From: Ruegeria lacuscaerulensis ITI-1157
GTDB lineage: Bacteria > Pseudomonadota > Alphaproteobacteria > Rhodobacterales > Rhodobacteraceae
Assembly: GCA_000161775.1 (NCBI GenBank)
Contig: GG704596.1
Location: forward strand, 2,235,515 to 2,299,514
Direction: 5' to 3'
Length of the DNA stretch: 64,000 nt
A program made the translations under genes and the position numbers. This document shows, one piece after another, positions 17,417 through 26,908 of the stretch. The notes under the pieces are model-generated. The model saw nothing but the letters and a program-made list of their open reading frames with translations. It had not been told where the DNA came from and made no database searches. The number at the start of each line of letters is the position of its first letter. The stretch's first letter is position 1.

Positions 17417-18763
17417 ATGCGCAAGCTGTTCGGAACCGACGGGGTGCGAGGCACCGCCAACACCTATCCGATGACGGCCGAGATGGCGTTGCGGATCGGC
17501 GCGGCCGTTGGCCGGTATTTCCGCCGTGACCGCACCGGCGTACATCGGGTGGTGATCGGCAAGGATACGCGCCTGTCGGGCTACATGCTGGAAAGCGCGC
17601 TGACGGCGGGTCTGACGTCGACCGGCATGAATGTTCTGCTGCTGGGGCCGGTTCCGACGCCTGCAGTCGGGCTGATGACCCGGTCGATGCGGGCCGATCT
17701 GGGCGTGATGATCTCGGCCAGCCACAATCCGGCCGAGGATAACGGGATCAAGTTCTTCGGCCCTGATGGGTTCAAACTGTCCGATCAGGCTGAGTTGGAG
17801 ATCGAGACGCTGATCGAAGCGGGCGTCCAACCCGCCCAGGCCCAGAACATCGGGCGAGCGCGCAGGGTCGACGATGCCCGGTTCCGCTATGGCGAGCGGG
17901 TGAAGTCATCTCTGCCGCGTGATCTGCGGCTGGACGGGCTGAAGGTGGTGATCGACTGCGCCAATGGGGCCGCGCACCGCACTGCTCCCGAGGTTCTTTG
18001 GGAACTGGGGGCCGAGGTGATCCCTGTTGGAACCGCGCCCAACGGCAAGAACATCAACCTGGGCTGCGGCTCGACCCAGCCGCGCGTGGCGGCCGAGGCC
18101 GTCGTGGCGCATGGGGCCGATGTGGGCATCTGCCTCGACGGTGATGCCGACCGGGTGGTGATCGTGGATGAAACCGGACAGGTGGCCGATGGTGATCAGC
18201 TCATGGCCCTTCTGGCCACAGCCTGGGCTTCGTCCGAACGGCTGAAAGGCGGCGCGCTTGTTGCGACCGTCATGTCGAACCTGGGTCTGGAGCGGTTTCT
18301 GGGCGCGCGCGGGCTGCGGCTGGAACGGACGGCGGTCGGTGACCGCTATGTGGTCGAGCGTATGCGGGAAGGCGGGTTCAACCTTGGCGGCGAACAATCC
18401 GGCCATATCGTCATGAGCGACTATGCCACCACCGGCGATGGCCTGATGGCGGGCCTGCATTTCCTGGCCGAGATGGTGAATTCGGGGCGCAAAGCCTCGG
18501 ATCTGGCGCAGCAGTTCGAGACGGTGCCGCAACTGCTGAAGAACGTGCGATATGGCGAGGGGCAGGCTCCGCTGGAAGCGGACACGGTCAAGGCCGCGAT
18601 TGCCGATGCCGAGGCGCGGCTGAACGGACGGGGGCGGTTGCTGATCCGCAAGTCGGGCACCGAGCCTTTGATCCGCGTTATGGCCGAATGCGAGGATGAC
18701 GTCCTTTTGGCGCAGGTCGTCGATGGGATCGTGGCCGAGGTCGAAGCCGTCGCGCGTCAGTAG
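17417..18763 (+). CDS. glmM: Phosphoglucosamine mutase
   Basis: Interconverts glucosamine-6-phosphate and glucosamine-1-phosphate for UDP-GlcNAc and cell-wall synthesis. The 448 residues have the family landmarks: LFGTDGVRG at the N-terminus, phosphoserine loop [18 protein letters not shown], metal-binding DGDADR, sugar loop GGEQSGHI and C-terminal phosphate loop [12 protein letters not shown]. Full length, 36 bp after folP. Its last 7 bases overlap the convergent DMT permease gene. Confidence 0.97.
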   Translation: MRKLFGTDGVRGTANTYPMTAEMALRIGAAVGRYFRRDRTGVHRVVIGKDTRLSGYMLESALTAGLTSTGMNVLLLGPVPTPAVGLMTRSMRADLGVMISASHNPAEDNGIKFFGPDGFKLSDQAELEIETLIEAGVQPAQAQNIGRARRVDDARFRYGERVKSSLPRDLRLDGLKVVIDCANGAAHRTAPEVLWELGAEVIPVGTAPNGKNINLGCGSTQPRVAAEAVVAHGADVGICLDGDADRVVIVDETGQVADGDQLMALLATAWASSERLKGGALVATVMSNLGLERFLGARGLRLERTAVGDRYVVERMREGGFNLGGEQSGHIVMSDYATTGDGLMAGLHFLAEMVNSGRKASDLAQQFETVPQLLKNVRYGEGQAPLEADTVKAAIADAEARLNGRGRLLIRKSGTEPLIRVMAECEDDVLLAQVVDGIVAEVEAVARQ

Positions 18764-19659
18764 CCCAACAGCATCTTGCGCAGACTGAACCATTGGCTGA
18801 TCGCCATTCCGGTCAGGATCAGCGTCAACGCGATGTAGAACCGCAGAGGCAGCGCCTCCGACAGGATCCACGCGCCGAAGATCATCGACCAGACCGGCAC
18901 CTGATAGTTCACCAGCGTCATGAAGACCGACCCGGCGCTGCGAATGATCGACACCCGCAGCAGGGTGGCAAAGGCCGTCGGCACAAGCCCCAGCACGATC
19001 AAGGCAAGGGTTGGGCGCAGGCCCTGCGGTGCGGGCACACCCTCGGTCACCAACATGATCGGCAGCAGGATCACCGCGCCCACCACCAATGTCAGCGCGG
19101 CCAGAACCACCGGGTCGATCGGCGGGCAGCGCCGGGTCAGGATCGACGCCACCGAGTAGCAGAACGCCGCCCCGATGCAGGCCAGCTGTGCCAGCGGCTC
19201 GGCCCCGCTGCCCAGTTGCGCCAGCCCCGGACCGATCAGCGTCAGCGCTCCGGTGAAACCCAGCGATACCCCGACGAACCGACGTGCGTTCAGGGGTTCA
19301 TCCGAAAAGAAATGCGCCAGCGGCAGCACCATCAGCGGAATCGCCGCCATGGACAGCCCGGCAAAGGCCGAAGGCACGTATTGCTGCCCCCAGCTGAGCA
19401 GCACGAAAGGCAGCGCGGTGGACAGGATGCCGATCAGGATCACCGACCACGCCAGACTTGGTGTGGGGCTTGGCAGGCGTCGTCTGGTCAGTCCCATCAG
19501 CGCCAGCAGCATCACCGCACCCAGCGTCGTGCGCGCGGTCGCTACTGTGATCGGGCCATAGCCTTCCAGCGCCATCGAGACGACCATGAACGTGCCGCCC
19601 CAAATCAAGCCCAGGGCAATGACGCCGCTCCAGTCGCGTATGTTGGGTTGAGGCACCAT
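18757..19659 (-). CDS. EamA/DMT-superfamily permease
   Basis: A 300-residue drug/metabolite transporter with about ten transmembrane helices arranged as two EamA repeats ([20 protein letters not shown] in the first; [19 protein letters not shown] and [15 protein letters not shown] in the second). The substrate cannot be read from sequence; the superfamily mostly exports amino acids or metabolites. Its 3' end overlaps glmM by 7 bp, tail to tail. It lies downstream of ilvC on the same strand, but a good terminator separates them, so co-transcription is unlikely. Confidence 0.88.
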   Translation of the reverse strand: MVPQPNIRDWSGVIALGLIWGGTFMVVSMALEGYGPITVATARTTLGAVMLLALMGLTRRRLPSPTPSLAWSVILIGILSTALPFVLLSWGQQYVPSAFAGLSMAAIPLMVLPLAHFFSDEPLNARRFVGVSLGFTGALTLIGPGLAQLGSGAEPLAQLACIGAAFCYSVASILTRRCPPIDPVVLAALTLVVGAVILLPIMLVTEGVPAPQGLRPTLALIVLGLVPTAFATLLRVSIIRSAGSVFMTLVNYQVPVWSMIFGAWILSEALPLRFYIALTLILTGMAISQWFSLRKMLLGY

Positions 19660-19688
19660 CGCTGGCTGTTCATCCGTTCTGCATGAAA

Positions 19689-19711
19689 AGGGCGGCCAAC
19701 GGGGCCGCCCT
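19689..19711 (-). terminator. Rho-independent terminator of ilvC
   Basis: Inverted repeat with 9-bp arms (AGGGCGGCC 19689-19697; complement 19703-19711; loop 5). On the minus strand the stem is followed by TTTTC, fitting a terminator just after ilvC. Confidence 0.7.
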
Positions 19712-19731
19712 CGGGTTTCAGCCTTTCAGGC

Positions 19732-20883
<1,152 letters not shown>

Positions 20884-20885
20884 TC

Positions 20886-21341
20886 ATGCTTGACGACATC
20901 GACCGCCGCATCCTTCGCCATTTCCAGGCCGACCCAAGCCTGAGCACCGCCGAACTGGCCGAACGGTGCCGGATCAGCAACGGCGTCTGCTGGCGCCGGA
21001 TCGAGAAAATGCAGGCCGCCGCGATCATTCAGGGGCAGGAGGCCGTGATCGACTGGTCTGCCCTGGGCTATGCGGTCGAAGTGTCGCTGCGGGTGACGCT
21101 GGACAAGACCCAGCCGCGCGCCTTCGATGAGTTCACCGCGGCGGCCCGCAAGGTGCCCGAGGTGATCGAGATCCAGACCTTTCTGGGCCGCGTTGATGTC
21201 CGGCTTTCGGTGATCGCGCGAGACATGGCGCATTACCAGCAGGTCTATCGCGACCGAATCCTGACCCTGCCGCATATCGCCGACATCGAGGCCCTGATGC
21301 ACATCGCGCGGGTCAAGCGGGACGAGGTGTTGCCGGTATGA
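20886..21341 (+). CDS. Lrp/AsnC family transcriptional regulator
   Basis: A 151-residue feast/famine regulator. It has the N-terminal helix-turn-helix (LDDIDRRILRHFQADPSLS, ELAERCRISNGVCWRRIEKM) and the C-terminal RAM/AsnC ligand domain with alternating beta strands. It is the first gene of a two-Lrp operon whose stop overlaps the next start (ATGA). Its position divergent to ilvC suggests control of branched-chain amino acid genes; this is inference. The effector cannot be read. Confidence 0.92.
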   Translation: MLDDIDRRILRHFQADPSLSTAELAERCRISNGVCWRRIEKMQAAAIIQGQEAVIDWSALGYAVEVSLRVTLDKTQPRAFDEFTAAARKVPEVIEIQTFLGRVDVRLSVIARDMAHYQQVYRDRILTLPHIADIEALMHIARVKRDEVLPV

Positions 21342-21796
21342 TCGAACTGGATGAACTGGACCGCAAACTGCTGCGCGCCTTGGCCCAGGACGCCACTCAA
21401 AGCGCGGGCGCCTTGGGCCGGCGGTTCGGGCTGTCGCAGCCCGCCACATGGCGCCGGATCCGGCGGCTGGAGCAGGCGGGCGTCATCAAGGGGCGCCGGC
21501 TGCGCCTGAATGCAGAAGCGCTGGGGTTCGGCGTCACGGTGTTTCTTGGCGTCAAGCTGGCGCGAAAAGGTCAGGTCAGCCTTGAGGATTTCGAGCGCGC
21601 GGTCAGTGCCATCCCCGAGGTGCAGACGGTCGAGCACGTTCTTGGGCTTTATGACTATCGCTTGCGCGTGGTCGCGCGCGATTTGGCGGATTTCGAGCGC
21701 GTCCTGCGGCGTCGCATCATGACCTTGCCCGGCGCCGGCGACGTGGAGGCAAATGTCCTGTTGAGTGAGGAACGCCTGCCGGGGCCGATTGGCTAG
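21338..21796 (+). CDS. Lrp/AsnC family transcriptional regulator (second of pair)
   Basis: A 152-residue Lrp/AsnC protein: HTH (LDELDRKLLRALAQDATQSA, ALGRRFGLSQPATWRRIRRL) followed by the RAM domain. It overlaps the preceding Lrp gene by 4 bp, so the two are made together and could form hetero-oligomers. It is clearly diverged from its neighbour, so the pair is an old duplication rather than a recent one. Convergent with the GntR gene, 3 bp apart. Confidence 0.92.
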   Translation: MIELDELDRKLLRALAQDATQSAGALGRRFGLSQPATWRRIRRLEQAGVIKGRRLRLNAEALGFGVTVFLGVKLARKGQVSLEDFERAVSAIPEVQTVEHVLGLYDYRLRVVARDLADFERVLRRRIMTLPGAGDVEANVLLSEERLPGPIG

Positions 21797-21799
21797 AGG

Positions 21800-22501
21800 T
21801 CAGTACCGGGTGCGAATGCAATAGCCGGGATGGTGGGTCATGCGGGCAAAAGACAATGGCTGCCCTCCTCTCCAAGTCGTACGTTCCAACTGGATCATCG
21901 GCGCGCCTGACGTTGTGCCCATGTAGTCAGCCAGCCGGCTGTCAGCTGAAACCGCACAGAAAGTGATCTCGGCCTCCGAGAACGGAGCGGCATTCAGCAA
22001 CCATTCGTGGGGGCTTGTTTCCTCCAGATCGGCGAATTCGATCTCGGGGATGGCGGCGATGTTGATCCAGCGCTCTTCGTGCTGAAAGGGTCGGTTGTCG
22101 GCGTAGTGCATGCAAACGACATGCAGAATACGTGCGTCCGAAGGCAGGCCCAACTGTGAACCCAGCCAGCGAGGGGTGACGCCGATGTCCCGCTCGACCA
22201 GAGCATAGCGATAGGTTGCGTTTTGATCCTCGACCATCTGGCGGGCCAGGGACAGTTCAAGCTTGGCTTGTTTGCTGGGCGATTTCTTGACGCGTGTTCC
22301 GCTTTTGCGTTTGCGCTCCACGAAGCCTTGTTCGGCCAGTTCTCGCAGCGCCCGGTTCACCGTGGCGCGGGCGCAATTGAACTCTTCGGCCAGTTGGGTT
22401 TCCGTTGGCAGCACCGACCCCTGGGGCCAAACCCTGGTCTCGATACGCCTTTTCACTTCGTCGCGAACATATTGGAAACTTATTCGCTTTGGGGCATTCA
22501 C
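21800..22501 (-). CDS. GntR family regulator with UTRA domain (HutC-like)
   Basis: An N-terminal winged HTH of the GntR/HutC type (YVRDEVKRRIETRVWPQGSV, PTETQLAEEFNCARATVNRA, GFVERKRKSGTRV) and a C-terminal UTRA ligand domain (RWINIAAIPEIEF, FSEAEITFCAVSADS, GAPMIQLERTTW). About 233 residues from the GTG at 22501; a longer form from an ATG at 22579 is possible and neither start has a strong ribosome-binding site. Divergent to a class V aminotransferase across a 230-bp gap containing a good dyad, so it probably controls that gene. The ligand is unknown. Confidence 0.85.
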   Translation of the reverse strand: MNAPKRISFQYVRDEVKRRIETRVWPQGSVLPTETQLAEEFNCARATVNRALRELAEQGFVERKRKSGTRVKKSPSKQAKLELSLARQMVEDQNATYRYALVERDIGVTPRWLGSQLGLPSDARILHVVCMHYADNRPFQHEERWINIAAIPEIEFADLEETSPHEWLLNAAPFSEAEITFCAVSADSRLADYMGTTSGAPMIQLERTTWRGGQPLSFARMTHHPGYCIRTRY

Positions 22502-22634
22502 TGGCTTGTCAGTCCCTTCATGTTTAAGGTGTGAGCATCTGTTCAGAAACACGTCAGGGTGTAAAGGGCTTGGTGACACTGGTTAGCGTCATTTTTGGCG
22601 GTAAGATCGGATTTGACAACATTTTAACTTGCAA

Positions 22635-22683
22635 ATTGAGATTTACCTTGGGTCACAATCGGCAACCCGATTGAGACTTTACC
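22635..22683. repeat. Direct repeats ATTGAG-A(C)-TTTACC flanking a dyad
   Basis: ATTGAGATTTACC (22635-22647) recurs as ATTGAGACTTTACC (22670-22683), starts 35 bp apart, both between the GntR gene and the aminotransferase start. They flank a perfect inverted repeat, suggesting a compound regulator-binding region. Confidence 0.45.
22656..22673. promoter_or_regulatory. Inverted repeat, candidate GntR operator
   Basis: Perfect 7-bp arms CAATCGG and CCGATTG separated by CAAC, about 60 bp before the aminotransferase ATG. Upstream at 22613-22618 is a TTGACA that could be a -35, but the matching -10 is poor. Placement suits repression by the divergent UTRA regulator. Confidence 0.45.
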
Positions 22684-22731
22684 ATCGCATTCAAAAAACC
22701 GACAAAGCGAAGGACCTAGAAAGGAGCACAA

Positions 22732-23859
22732 ATGCCGCCATTGTTGCAGACCGTCGATCCGGACGGGCTCGAGGAGTTTTCGGTCGTTTTCACCGACCGC
22801 TCGCTCAACCACATGTCGCAGGCGTTCCAGCAGGTGATGCGCGACATCTCAGGGATGCTGCGCGAGGTCTATGGCGCCGATGGCGTGGCCGTGGTGCCGG
22901 GTGGCGGAACCTACGCGATGGAGGCCGTGGCCCGTCAGTTCGCCCGCGGGGCCGACGTGCTGGTGGTGCGCAACGGCTGGTTTTCGTATCGCTGGAGCCA
23001 GATCATCGAAACCGGGGGGCTGACGGCCTCGGCCACCGTGTTGAAGGCCCGTCAAACCGGGAATTCCAGCCCGTCGCCCTTTGCGCCCGCGCCGATCGAC
23101 GAGGCGGTCGAAACCATTCGCAGCCAGCGACCCAGCGTGGTGTTCGCGCCGCATGTGGAAACCTCGGCCGGGGTCATTTTGCCGGATGACTATGTCACCG
23201 CGATGGCCGCCGCCGCGCACGAGGTCGGCGCGTTGATGGTGCTCGACTGCATCGCCTCGGGCTGTGCCTGGATCGACATGAAGGCCACCGGCGTGGACGT
23301 TCTGATCTCGGCCCCGCAAAAGGGCTGGAGCGCCTCGCCCTGCGCCGGTCTGGTCATGCTGTCCGACCGCGCCGAAGAGCGGCTGGCCGAGACCACCTCG
23401 GACAGTTTCGCGCTGGACCTGAAGAAATGGCGCCAGATCATGCAGGCCTACGAGGGCGGCGGCCATGCCTATCACGCCACCATGCCCACCGATGCGCTGC
23501 GGGCGTTCCGCGATACGATGCAGGAGACCCGTGACTTTGGGTTCGAAAAGTTGCGCGATGCGCAATGGCGGCTAGGGAACGCGGTGCGGGCGATGCTGCG
23601 CGACAAGGGGTTCGTTTCGGTCGCGGCTGAGGGCTTTGGCGCACCGGGGGTAGTTGTCAGCTATACCGACGACCCCGAGGTGCAGAACGGCAAGAAATTC
23701 GCCGCGCTAGGCATGCAGATTGCCGCCGGCGTGCCGCTGCAATGTGACGAGCCCGAAGGGTTCAGCACCTTCCGCCTGGGCCTGTTCGGGTTGGACAAGC
23801 TGTATGATGTCGATGGCACGGTGGCCCGGCTGAAGCGGGTTCTGGATCAGGTGCTGTAG
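22732..23859 (+). CDS. Class V aminotransferase (alanine-glyoxylate/serine-type)
   Basis: A 375-residue fold-type I PLP enzyme of aminotransferase class V. PLP contacts seen are the glycine-rich VVPGGGTYAMEAVA loop, Asp172 in VLDCIASG and the Schiff-base lysine Lys197 in SAPQKGWSASP. The C-terminal small domain is complete. Alanine-glyoxylate, serine-glyoxylate and phosphonate aminotransferases share this fold, so the substrate is open. It sits alone, divergent from a UTRA-type GntR regulator, so substrate-induced catabolism is a reasonable inference. AGAAAGGAG stands 6-7 bases before the ATG. Confidence 0.85.
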   Translation: MPPLLQTVDPDGLEEFSVVFTDRSLNHMSQAFQQVMRDISGMLREVYGADGVAVVPGGGTYAMEAVARQFARGADVLVVRNGWFSYRWSQIIETGGLTASATVLKARQTGNSSPSPFAPAPIDEAVETIRSQRPSVVFAPHVETSAGVILPDDYVTAMAAAAHEVGALMVLDCIASGCAWIDMKATGVDVLISAPQKGWSASPCAGLVMLSDRAEERLAETTSDSFALDLKKWRQIMQAYEGGGHAYHATMPTDALRAFRDTMQETRDFGFEKLRDAQWRLGNAVRAMLRDKGFVSVAAEGFGAPGVVVSYTDDPEVQNGKKFAALGMQIAAGVPLQCDEPEGFSTFRLGLFGLDKLYDVDGTVARLKRVLDQVL

Positions 23860-23872
23860 GCCGGTACGGGCC

Positions 23873-25069
23873 TCAGCGCACGCCGAGGCCCATCTGCATC
23901 AGCGTCTTGCGCACCACCGGCATCGAATAAAGCGCGTTCAGCCCCACAGCGCGCGCATCGCGCAGCGGCCGTGCCTCGACCATCGAGGCGCGGTTCAGCA
24001 GGTCGATCCCCTTGACGCGCAGCTCGATCTCGGCATGGCGGGCCTTGTGATAGGCGTCGAGCATCTGGGCATCTCCCAGATAGTCGGGCCGCGCCTGGGC
24101 CAGGTCCAGCAGGCTGCGCAGATCCCCCAGTGACATGTTCAGACCCTGCGCGCCGATCGGCGGCACCACATGGGCGGCCTCGGCCATCAGGGCCACGCGC
24201 TGGGCCGACAGGCGCTCGGCCGATTGGCTGATGATCGGCCAGAGCGTCCGGCGAGAGGCCAGTTTCAGCGGCCCGAACAGGCCGCAGGACCGCTCGGTCA
24301 TCGCGGCCTCGAACTCGGCCTCGGGCAGGGTCAGCAGGTCGACCGCGCGCGGGCCGCGCTCCATCCACACGATCGCCGACGAGGGCTGGCCCTGCCAGTC
24401 GGGCAGGGGGACCAGAGTGAACGGCCCGCCGGACCGGTGGATCTCGGTCGAGACGTTTTCATGGGCGATTGGATGCGTCACCGCAAAGGCCAGTGCCTTC
24501 TGCCCGTATCGCGTGGTGTGGACCTTGATTCCCGCAGCCTCGCGCATGGGCGAGTTGCGGCCGTCGGCGGCGATCACCAGCTTGGTGCGGATGCGGGTGC
24601 CGTCGGACAGGCCCACACGCGCCTCGGCGGTGCGGGTGAACAGGCTGACGGTTCCGGTGCCGGGGCGGAAATCGACATTCGGCAGTTCGCGCAGCCGGGC
24701 CACCATCTCGCGCCGCAGCAGCCAGTTGGGCAGGTTCCAGCCAAAGGGTTGATCCGAGATATCGGCGGCGTTGAAATCCCGCACCACGCGCGGCTCGGGG
24801 ATGTCACCGCCCGCGTCCACGATGCGCATGATCTGCAGCGGCGCGGCATGGGGTTCTAGCCTGTCCCACAACCCGCAGTGCTGCAGCAGGCCTTGCGCCG
24901 GTTGCAGAAACGCGGTGGTGCGCAGGTCGGACCCGTCGGCGTCGCGGTCGGTGACGGGCGGGGTCGGGTCCACGCAGATCACGTCGAACCCCGCGGCGCC
25001 GAATACGGCCGCCGCGGTCAGCCCGGCGATTCCGCCGCCGGAAATCAGGATGTCACAACTGTTGGTCAT
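23873..25069 (-). CDS. UbiH/UbiF/COQ6-family FAD monooxygenase (ubiquinone hydroxylase)
   Basis: A 398-residue flavin monooxygenase of ubiquinone biosynthesis. It has the dinucleotide fold ILISGGGIAGLTAAAVFGAAG, the family DLRTTAF segment and the second FAD motif ALMAEAAHVVPPIGAQGLNM, typical of UbiH/UbiF/VisC. It would hydroxylate the quinone ring at one of three positions; alphaproteobacterial UbiL/UbiM/UbiH cannot be separated by eye. Convergent with the aminotransferase (13-bp gap). A small membrane protein gene lies just upstream on the same strand. Confidence 0.9.
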   Translation of the reverse strand: MTNSCDILISGGGIAGLTAAAVFGAAGFDVICVDPTPPVTDRDADGSDLRTTAFLQPAQGLLQHCGLWDRLEPHAAPLQIMRIVDAGGDIPEPRVVRDFNAADISDQPFGWNLPNWLLRREMVARLRELPNVDFRPGTGTVSLFTRTAEARVGLSDGTRIRTKLVIAADGRNSPMREAAGIKVHTTRYGQKALAFAVTHPIAHENVSTEIHRSGGPFTLVPLPDWQGQPSSAIVWMERGPRAVDLLTLPEAEFEAAMTERSCGLFGPLKLASRRTLWPIISQSAERLSAQRVALMAEAAHVVPPIGAQGLNMSLGDLRSLLDLAQARPDYLGDAQMLDAYHKARHAEIELRVKGIDLLNRASMVEARPLRDARAVGLNALYSMPVVRKTLMQMGLGVR

Positions 25070-25143
25070 CGCGTCACTCTCCGTTGCCTGCGGACCCTAG
25101 TGCGGTTCTGGGGCCTGCGCCAAGTGACATCCTGTCCCGTGGT

Positions 25144-25392
25144 CTAGCCGCGTGAAATCAGGACCAGAATCAGGAACATCACCGGCACCATCGCCAGGGC
25201 CGGCAGATACAGGCCCGGCAGGCCGAACAACAGAGCCGAACAGCCCCACATGCTGAGCAGCGCCGCAGCGGTATAGCCCAGATCCTCGGGCTTGCCATTG
25301 GCCGCATCGCGGGCCAGCCAGCCAAACAGGGGAATTGCAAAAAGCAGGCGCTGCCAAAAGGGCAGGCGGCCGGGCATCTCGATCGCGGTCAT
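25144..25392 (-). CDS. Small membrane protein, unknown function
   Basis: An 82-residue protein with two or three hydrophobic segments (LLFAIPLFGWLARDA, TAAALLSMWGCSALLFGLPG, LYLPALAMVPVMFLILVLIS), so an inner-membrane protein. I do not recognise a family. It lies 74 bp upstream of the ubiquinone hydroxylase on the same strand, which suggests but does not prove co-transcription. The reading frame is well isolated and the hydrophobic pattern is regular, so I believe it is real. Confidence 0.65.
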   Translation of the reverse strand: MTAIEMPGRLPFWQRLLFAIPLFGWLARDAANGKPEDLGYTAAALLSMWGCSALLFGLPGLYLPALAMVPVMFLILVLISRG

Positions 25393-25514
25393 CGGGGTCT
25401 CCGTTTCTGTTCGTCGCCGAATCTGATGTAGGAGCGATTTTGCACATGCAGAATGCGCAGATCGTCGCAGTTTCAGGCGGCGCGCAGGCGCATTTCGTCG
25501 CAGTCTCGGGTGGT

Positions 25515-26159
25515 TCAGATCAGGCGCGCAAGAAATGCGGTCAGGTCATCGGTGTGGTGGTGGATGTGATCCGCGTCGTGTGGATCGGGGGCGACATGCA
25601 CCGTGCGCATGCCCATGTCATGCGGGGCCTTCAGGTTGCGCGGCTCGTCTTCGAACATGGCGGCGCGGTCGGGGCGGATGCCGTCGCGGGCAAACACCGT
25701 TTCAAACGCGGCCTTGTCCGGTTTGGGCCGATACCCCGCATGTTCGACCCCATAGATCGCGTCGAACAGCCCATCCAACCCGCGTGAGGCCAGAACCCGC
25801 TCGGCGTAGGGCGCGCTGCCGTTGGTGTAGACGATGCGCCGCCCGGGCAGGGCCCGGATATGCGCGGCCAGCGCCGGGTCGGGCTCCATGTGGCTCAGGT
25901 CGACCTGATGAACCGCATGCAGATAGGGCTCGGGGTCCAGATCATGTTCGGCCATCAGCCCGGCCAGCGTGGTTCCGTGTTCGCGCCAATAGTGCTGGCG
26001 CAGCCGGTCAGCCTCGGCCCGGTCGACGCGCAGAGCTTCGACCACGTATTCCGTCATCAGCACCTCGATCTGATCGAACAGGCGCATGTGCGGCGGATAC
26101 AGGGTATTGTCCAGATCGAACACCCATTGGGTGACATGTGAAAATGCAGGCTTGACCAT
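25515..26159 (-). CDS. HAD-superfamily hydrolase, pyrimidine 5'-nucleotidase type
   Basis: A 214-residue HAD subfamily IA phosphatase. Motif I WVFDLDNTLYPP (nucleophile DxD), motif II VYTNGSAPYAERV, motif III lysine in YRPKPDKAAFE and motif IV MFEDEPRNLKAPHDMGM are all intact. The DNTLYPP form is typical of SDT1-like pyrimidine 5'-nucleotidases. The start at 26159 (MVKPAFSHV) precedes the conserved fold closely; the frame is open upstream to 26261 but that would reach the divergent GntR gene. Confidence 0.88.
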   Translation of the reverse strand: MVKPAFSHVTQWVFDLDNTLYPPHMRLFDQIEVLMTEYVVEALRVDRAEADRLRQHYWREHGTTLAGLMAEHDLDPEPYLHAVHQVDLSHMEPDPALAAHIRALPGRRIVYTNGSAPYAERVLASRGLDGLFDAIYGVEHAGYRPKPDKAAFETVFARDGIRPDRAAMFEDEPRNLKAPHDMGMRTVHVAPDPHDADHIHHHTDDLTAFLARLI

Positions 26160-26260
26160 GGGCTTGGGTTTAGGCCGCGGCCACCGGGTTTTCAATGGCG
26201 CACTTGATTGCAGACCCATGGCCCGGATAGACAGGTCCGAACGAGGAGAGACCCGACCCA

Positions 26261-26908
26261 ATGACCCAGTCCCGACAGCCCCAGACCGATGCGTATAGTC
26301 TGATCCTCGAAGCGATCGACGTGGGGGTGTACAAACCCGGCGACCGGCTGGTGGAAAGCGAACTGGCCGAGCGGTTCGGCGTGTCGCGCACCCCGATCCG
26401 CGAGGCGCTGCAGCGGCTCGAGACTCAGTCGCTGCTGGAACGTGACGGGCGGTCGCTGATCGTGGCCTCGCTGGACCACAACCAAATGGCCGAACTGTAT
26501 GTCGTGCGGCGTGAGTTGGAAGGTTTGGCCGCCCGACTGGCCGCGCGCCACGCCACCGAGGAAGAAATCAAGGTATTGCAGGACATGGTCGCCGCCGACG
26601 ATGCGCTGGTGGATGACCCGGTTGCGCTGTCGCGCGCCAATCGGCGGTTTCACGAACAGATCCATCTGGCCTCGCACAACCGCTATCTCGTGCAGCAGCT
26701 GGACCTTGTGCACCGCACGATGGCGTTGATGGCCACCACCTCGCTGGCGGCGCATGGGCGGGGCGAAATCGCCCAGAACGAGCACAAGGCGATCGTGGAC
26801 GCCATCGCCGCCCGCGACGAGGAGGCCGCCGCCCGAGCGCTGAAAGAGCACATCTCGGTCGCGTTCATGACCCGTCTGAAGCAGGATGCAATCCGCCGCG
26901 AAAAGTAG
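26261..26908 (+). CDS. GntR family regulator, FCD (FadR) subfamily
   Basis: A 215-residue regulator: N-terminal winged HTH (YSLILEAIDVGVYKPGDRLV, ELAERFGVSRTPIREALQRL) and an all-helical FCD ligand domain (LYVVRRELEGLAARLAA, NRRFHEQIHLASHNRYL, EHKAIVDAIAARDEEAAARAL). The FCD domain usually binds an organic acid with a metal held by Asp/His residues such as those in HEQIH and EHKAI. No obvious target lies beside it except the divergent HAD gene. Its last 44 bp overlap the convergent glycosyltransferase gene. Confidence 0.92.
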   Translation: MTQSRQPQTDAYSLILEAIDVGVYKPGDRLVESELAERFGVSRTPIREALQRLETQSLLERDGRSLIVASLDHNQMAELYVVRRELEGLAARLAARHATEEEIKVLQDMVAADDALVDDPVALSRANRRFHEQIHLASHNRYLVQQLDLVHRTMALMATTSLAAHGRGEIAQNEHKAIVDAIAARDEEAAARALKEHISVAFMTRLKQDAIRREK

